A DNA stretch of 64,000 nucleotides, from positions 496,001-560,000 of the forward strand of contig CALOEL010000014.1 in assembly GCA_942492375.1 (NCBI GenBank), read 5' to 3'. The notes beneath the pieces were generated by a model. That model did not search any database. It had not been told where the DNA came from and saw only the letters and a list, made by a program, of their open reading frames with translations. A program made the position numbers and the translations under genes. Shown here piece by piece: positions 60,341 to 64,000 of this stretch; the first letter of the stretch is position 1; every line of letters begins with the position of its first letter. The DNA is from JAHEAO01 sp942492375. GTDB lineage: Bacteria; Pseudomonadota; Alphaproteobacteria; Rhodobacterales; Rhodobacteraceae.

Positions 60341-61275
60341 CCAGGGAGGACGACCTGACACGGCAGGAGAGACGAACGACAGCAGCCCCCGGGTTGGTGT
60401 TGGTGACCGGCCCTTCGGGTGCCGGACGGTCCACTGCCGTCAATGTGCTTGAGGATATGGGGTTCGAGGCGATCGACAATCTGCCGCTGTCGATGATGCC
60501 GCGTCTTCTGGAAGGCCCGCCATTGAGCCGGCCAATGGCGCTTGGCATCGACGTGCGAAACCGCGATTTCTCGACGAATGCGCTGATCGAACTCATCGAC
60601 GATCTTTCCGCGCGGGACGAACTGAACGTCGAGCTTCTTTACCTGGATTGCGCGGCCGATGTGCTGCTGCGCCGCTATTCCGAAACGCGGCGCAGACATC
60701 CGATGGCGCCGGCGGAATCGCCGCAACTGGGGATCGAGCGCGAATTCGACCTGTTGGTGCCGATCCGCGCGCGGGCCAATATTCTGATCGACACGTCCGA
60801 ATTGACACCGCATGACCTGCGGGCCGAGATCGAGGGCTGGTTCGGCACGGATGCGACGCAGAAACTCGCCGTGTCCGTGCAGTCCTTTTCCTACAAGCGC
60901 GGGATTCCTCGTGGGGTGGATATGATTCTCGACTGCCGTTTCCTGCGCAATCCCTATTGGAGCGAGCCGTTGCGGGGGCTGGACGGCCGCGATGCGAGGG
61001 TCGTCGAGCATATCGCGGAAGATGCGCGGTTCGCGGATTTCTTCGGCAAGGTCGAGGCACTGGTGGGCATGCTGCTACCCGCCTATGCCGAGGAAGGCAA
61101 AGCGCATCTGGCGATCGCCTTCGGCTGTACCGGAGGGCAACACCGATCGGTTGCCGTTGCGGAAAAGCTGGCGAATGCACTTGCAGCAACAGGATGGCAG
61201 GTGTCTATAAGGCACAGGGAACTGGAACGGCGCGGCGCGGGATCGCCATCGCCGGGTGGCAGAACTGGGGAATAG
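60337..61275 (+). CDS. rapZ: RNase adapter protein RapZ
   Basis: The 312-residue protein has a Walker A TGPSGAGRSTAVNVLED, DNLPLSMMPRL and the C-terminal FGCTGGQHRSVAVAEKLA block of the RapZ/YvcJ family. In enterics RapZ guides RNase E to GlmZ; in alphaproteobacteria the target is less clear. Start is GTG at 60337 within the hprK stop (GTGA). Confidence 0.93.
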   Translation: MTREDDLTRQERRTTAAPGLVLVTGPSGAGRSTAVNVLEDMGFEAIDNLPLSMMPRLLEGPPLSRPMALGIDVRNRDFSTNALIELIDDLSARDELNVELLYLDCAADVLLRRYSETRRRHPMAPAESPQLGIEREFDLLVPIRARANILIDTSELTPHDLRAEIEGWFGTDATQKLAVSVQSFSYKRGIPRGVDMILDCRFLRNPYWSEPLRGLDGRDARVVEHIAEDARFADFFGKVEALVGMLLPAYAEEGKAHLAIAFGCTGGQHRSVAVAEKLANALAATGWQVSIRHRELERRGAGSPSPGGRTGE

Positions 61276-61277
61276 GC

Positions 61278-61670
61278 GTGATCGGTGTGGTTATCGTCGC
61301 GCATGGTGGTCTGGCTCGGGAATACCTTGCCGCTGTCGAACATGTCGTCGGCAAACAGTCCGGGATTCGCGCGATCTCCATTGATCCTGATCACAACCGA
61401 CGGCTGAAAGAAGCCGAGATATGTGCAGCAGCGGACAGCGTCGATTCCGGGTCCGGGGTGGTGGTCGTGACGGATATGTTCGGCGGTTCGCCGTCGAACC
61501 TGTCGCTTCTGGCCTGCTCGGTGACCGACAGGCAGATCATCTATGGGGCGAACCTGCCGATGCTGATCAAGCTGGCCAAATCCCGCCATCTTCCGGTTGC
61601 GATGGCGGTTGACTGCGCGAAAGCTGCCGGTCGAAAGTACATCGACAGTTTCGATGTTTCTGGGAAATAG
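61278..61670 (+). CDS. ptsM: Mannose-type PTS EIIA protein
   Basis: The 130-residue EIIA-Man-like protein has the phosphorylated His9 in VVIVAHGGLA and the VVVVTDMFGGSPSN loop. No EIIB or EIIC components are near, so it is probably a regulatory PTS protein paired with HPr. Start is GTG at 61278, 2 bp after rapZ, with GGGGA upstream. Confidence 0.9.
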   Translation: MIGVVIVAHGGLAREYLAAVEHVVGKQSGIRAISIDPDHNRRLKEAEICAAADSVDSGSGVVVVTDMFGGSPSNLSLLACSVTDRQIIYGANLPMLIKLAKSRHLPVAMAVDCAKAAGRKYIDSFDVSGK

Positions 61671-61679
61671 GCCCGCTTG

Positions 61680-61958
61680 ATGACCGAAAAGACAATTCGT
61701 CAGTTGCGCATCGTGAACGAGAAGGGTCTGCATGCCCGCGCTTCCGCCAAGCTTGTCGAAGTCGTCGAGGCGCATGACGCACGGGCGACGGTCTCCAAGG
61801 ACGGGCTCGATGCATCCGGCGATAGCATCATGGGGCTTTTGATGTTGGCAGCGTCCAAGGGAACGACTATTGAGGTCGAGACCAGCGGCGCCGAGGCCGA
61901 AAAGCTGGCCGAGGCGCTCGAGGCGCTCGTCGCCGACAAGTTCGGTGAAGATTTCTGA
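61680..61958 (+). CDS. ptsH: Phosphocarrier protein HPr
   Basis: The 92-residue protein has the phosphorylatable His18 in GLHARASAKLVE and the regulatory Ser49 in SGDSIMGLLML. It is phosphorylated by EI on histidine and by HprK on serine, and passes phosphate to EIIA. It starts 9 bp after the EIIA gene and ends the chvI-to-HPr conserved cluster. Confidence 0.95.
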   Translation: MTEKTIRQLRIVNEKGLHARASAKLVEVVEAHDARATVSKDGLDASGDSIMGLLMLAASKGTTIEVETSGAEAEKLAEALEALVADKFGEDF

Positions 61959-61966
61959 CGGGTGCG

Positions 61967-62866
61967 ATGCGCCCTCAACCATGGCCGGGACCGGTGACAG
62001 CAAGTTCTCAGGATTCTTCGCGCGAAGGCGCCCCGCCATCGGACTATGTGCCCTATGACAAGCGCAAGCTGTCCTATGCGAACACGTTTCCGAACCCGTG
62101 GAAGGCCAATGCAATCCGGGCGATGGAATGGTCGACCGGCAAGTACCGGCTGCTGCGCCTGATCCGCCGGTTCGAAGCCGAAGGCGTCCAGCCGGGGCAG
62201 GCCTTCTGGCCGCAGGCGCTTCGCCATATGGGCATCGAGGTGCAGACGCCGGCCGAGGAAGTTGCGCGCATCCCGGCCACCGGGCCACTGATCGTGGTCG
62301 CGAACCACCCGCATGGGCTGGTCGACGGCATGGTTCTCGCCGAACTGGTCGGCCGGGCGCGGCAGGACTACAAGATCCTGACGCGCTCGCTGCTAACCCA
62401 GGTCGACGAGATCAAGCGCTTCATGATCCCGGTGCCCTTTCCACACGAGGAAGGCGCGATCGAAAAGAGCCTCGAGATGAGACGGCGGGCCATGGCCCAT
62501 CTGGAGGGCGGGGGAACGGTCGTTATCTTTCCCTCGGGTGTGGTCGCTTCTTCCGACACGATGTTCGGACCCGTCCTTGAGCGAGAATGGAACCCGTTCA
62601 CGGCAAAGATGATCCATCGGTCCGGCGCGCAGGTGCTGCCGATCTATTTTGCAGGGCGCAATTCCCGGTGGTACCAGATCGCCAACCGGCTTTCCGCCAC
62701 GATGCGTCAGGGACTGCTGATCCACGAGGTGGTCAATGCGCTGAACAGGCCGCAAAGGCCCGTCATCGGCCATCCGATCGACCCGGCGCAGATCGCGCGC
62801 TGGGCCGACAATCCGCGCGGGTTCATGGCGTGGCTGAGGGACGAGACGCTAAAGCTGAAACCCTGA
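61967..62866 (+). CDS. Lysophospholipid acyltransferase-family protein
   Basis: The 299-residue protein has a PlsC-like acyltransferase domain with motif NHPHGLVDGMVLAE (His/Asp catalytic pair), FPSGVVAS and LPIYFAGRNSRWYQ. It resembles hemolysin/ornithine-lipid-type acyltransferases without membrane helices. It is 8 bp from HPr and may be on the same transcript, but function is not linked in an obvious way. Confidence 0.85.
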   Translation: MRPQPWPGPVTASSQDSSREGAPPSDYVPYDKRKLSYANTFPNPWKANAIRAMEWSTGKYRLLRLIRRFEAEGVQPGQAFWPQALRHMGIEVQTPAEEVARIPATGPLIVVANHPHGLVDGMVLAELVGRARQDYKILTRSLLTQVDEIKRFMIPVPFPHEEGAIEKSLEMRRRAMAHLEGGGTVVIFPSGVVASSDTMFGPVLEREWNPFTAKMIHRSGAQVLPIYFAGRNSRWYQIANRLSATMRQGLLIHEVVNALNRPQRPVIGHPIDPAQIARWADNPRGFMAWLRDETLKLKP

Positions 62867-62877
62867 AGCGTGCTCGG

Positions 62878-63753
62878 TCAGCGGGTGGGGACAGGCGTCT
62901 CACCGCGGTAGTCGTAAAAGCCGCGGCCGGTCTTTCGCCCGAGCCAGCCGGCTTCGACATACTTGGTCAGCAGCGGGCAGGGGCGATACTTGGTGTCGGC
63001 CAGCCCGTCGTGCAGTACGTTCATGATGGCAAGACAGGTATCGAGGCCGATGAAATCGGCCAGTTCCAGCGGCCCCATAGGGTGGTTGGCACCCAGCTTC
63101 AGCGACTCGTCGATCGATTTGACGGAGCCAACGCCCTCATAGAGCACGTAAACCGCTTCGTTGATCATCGGCATCAGGATGCGGTTGACGATGAAAGCCG
63201 GAAAGTCCTCGGCCCGAGCGGCGGTCTTGCCGAGCCTTTCGACGACCTTGAGACAGGCGTTGTACGTGTCCTCGTCCGTGGCGATGCCTCGGATAAGCTC
63301 TACCAGTTGCATGATCGGAACCGGATTCATGAAATGGAAGCCCATGAACCGTTCCGGACGGTCGGTGCGCGAGGCGAGCCGGGTGATCGAGATCGACGAG
63401 GTGTTTGAGGTCAGGATCGTGTTCGGTTTCAGATGCGGCAAGAGATCCTCGAAGATCGCCGCCTTGACGGTTTCGCGTTCCGTTGCCGCTTCGATCACCA
63501 GATCGGTCTTGCCGAGATCCGTCAGGACCATGGTGGTCTGGATCCGCGCCAGCGCATCGGCCTTTTCCTGTTCGGTGATCTTGCCGCGCGCGACCTGCCG
63601 GTCCATGTTGTGGCCGATCAGTTCCATCGCGTTCTTCAGGCTCTCCTCGCTGATGTCGTTCAGCAGCACGTCATAGCCCGCCAGAGCGAAGACATGGGCG
63701 ATGCCGTTGCCCATCTGACCTGCGCCGACAATTCCGACCTTGGCGATTTCCAT
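62878..63753 (-). CDS. hbdA: 3-hydroxybutyryl-CoA dehydrogenase
   Basis: The 291-residue protein has the NAD-binding motif VGIVGAGQMGNGIAHVFA, the GFHFMNPVPIMQLVELI catalytic His segment and GPLELADFIGLDTCLAIM. It interconverts acetoacetyl-CoA and 3-hydroxybutyryl-CoA, supplying the ethylmalonyl-CoA or PHB routes. Its 3' end faces the acyltransferase gene 11 bp away. Confidence 0.94.
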   Translation of the reverse strand: MEIAKVGIVGAGQMGNGIAHVFALAGYDVLLNDISEESLKNAMELIGHNMDRQVARGKITEQEKADALARIQTTMVLTDLGKTDLVIEAATERETVKAAIFEDLLPHLKPNTILTSNTSSISITRLASRTDRPERFMGFHFMNPVPIMQLVELIRGIATDEDTYNACLKVVERLGKTAARAEDFPAFIVNRILMPMINEAVYVLYEGVGSVKSIDESLKLGANHPMGPLELADFIGLDTCLAIMNVLHDGLADTKYRPCPLLTKYVEAGWLGRKTGRGFYDYRGETPVPTR

Positions 63754-63912
63754 GACCGACCCTTTCGATTGAGATGCCGGACCATATGCCCCCGCGAAAG
63801 CCCGGTGCAAGGCCCGAAACCCGATAAACTTTGTCTCAAGCTGTTGCTTTAGCCAAATCGCAACCCTCGGGGACGAGTCTGCCCGTGGGTGAGACGGAAA
63901 AACGGGTGGGTT

Positions 63913-64000
63913 ATGGCCTATGAGCACTTGGGCGCGGGGGCGCTTGACTATTTTCCATGCCGCTATGGCGAGTCCAGACTGCAGTTCCGGGGGCCGCCGG
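63913..64000 (+). CDS. DUF6473-type protein, first 29 codons (cut by window end)
   Basis: An ATG at 63913 opens a frame to the window end reading MAYEHLGAGALDYFPCRYG, which I recognise as the N-terminus of the rhodobacterial DUF6473 family. Function unknown. It is divergent from hbdA with a 159-bp gap. Confidence 0.75.
   Translation, partial: MAYEHLGAGALDYFPCRYGESRLQFRGPP

Overview
The window is a contiguous piece of chromosome from a GC-rich alphaproteobacterium, almost certainly of the Rhodobacteraceae/Paracoccaceae (Rhodobacter, Paracoccus and Rhodovulum relatives). The evidence is gene content and order: pckA divergent from chvI-chvG-hprK-rapZ-EIIA-HPr, the lepB-rnc-era-recO block, a cobalamin pathway using CobN with CbtA/CbtB, a methylsuccinyl-CoA dehydrogenase of the ethylmalonyl-CoA pathway, and a DUF6473 gene starting at the right edge. 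No tRNA, rRNA, transposase, integrase, phage gene or CRISPR array is visible. Composition looks uniform, except for a short AT-rich patch near 9.14-9.20 kb. Genus and species cannot be fixed from the sequence alone.

Layout. 0-7 kb: 3' part of a soluble lytic transglycosylase, a DMT exporter, a split and divergent mnmD/mnmC2-like pair, a thiamine-diphosphate enzyme and an MttB-family methyltransferase without pyrrolysine. 7-15.7 kb: lrgA-lrgB-cobO, a small lipoprotein, then a cobalt operon (cbtB-cbtA-cobW-GNAT-cobN) read leftward from a clear cobalamin riboswitch. 15.8-22.2 kb: a potassium channel with a zinc-ribbon tail, smc, a 41-residue secreted peptide, an MFS transporter and a META-domain lipoprotein. 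22.2-31 kb: a leftward housekeeping block (lepB-rnc-era-DUF1491-recO; acpS; pdxJ; DUF2062; rpoZ-rsh; folK). 31-37.5 kb: NYN protein, ispH, DUF3429, rnhA, two tandem GlsB/YeaQ-like proteins, the def/def-like/fmt operon, and a PatB/MalY aminotransferase. 37.6-44.3 kb: the main corrin-ring operon, read leftward from a strongly structured leader: small membrane protein-cbiX-cobH-cobL-cobI-cbiG/cobJ fusion-cobM. 44.5-49.9 kb: glutathionyl-hydroquinone reductase, a receiver domain lacking its phosphoacceptor, DUF1636-cobC-cobD, and an MltB-like transglycosylase. 49.9-57.1 kb: mcd, TauE/SafE permease, 5-FTHF cyclo-ligase, alpha/beta hydrolase, family-61 glycosyltransferase, pckA. 57.5-64 kb: chvI-chvG-hprK-rapZ-EIIA-HPr, an acyltransferase, a 3-hydroxybutyryl-CoA dehydrogenase, and the start of a DUF6473 gene.

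How it fits together. About a quarter of the window handles cobalt and cobalamin: uptake (CbtAB), metal chaperoning (CobW, His-rich CbiX), ring methylation and contraction (CobI, CobJ, CobM, CobL, CobH), cobalt insertion (CobN), adenosylation (CobO) and side-chain assembly (CobC, CobD). Steps not present here (CobA, CobB, CobG or CobZ, CobK, CobS/T, CobP, CobQ, CobV) must lie elsewhere. Cobalamin is needed by the ethylmalonyl-CoA pathway mutases, which links this investment to mcd, pckA and the hydroxybutyryl-CoA dehydrogenase. The points most worth a second look are the structured leader before the cbiX-cob operon, a dispersed 25-34 bp element found four times beside or inside cobalamin genes (one copy supplies the C-terminus of CobJ), a peptide-deformylase paralogue and a receiver domain that have each lost catalytic residues, and the coexistence of CbiX and CobN chelatases.
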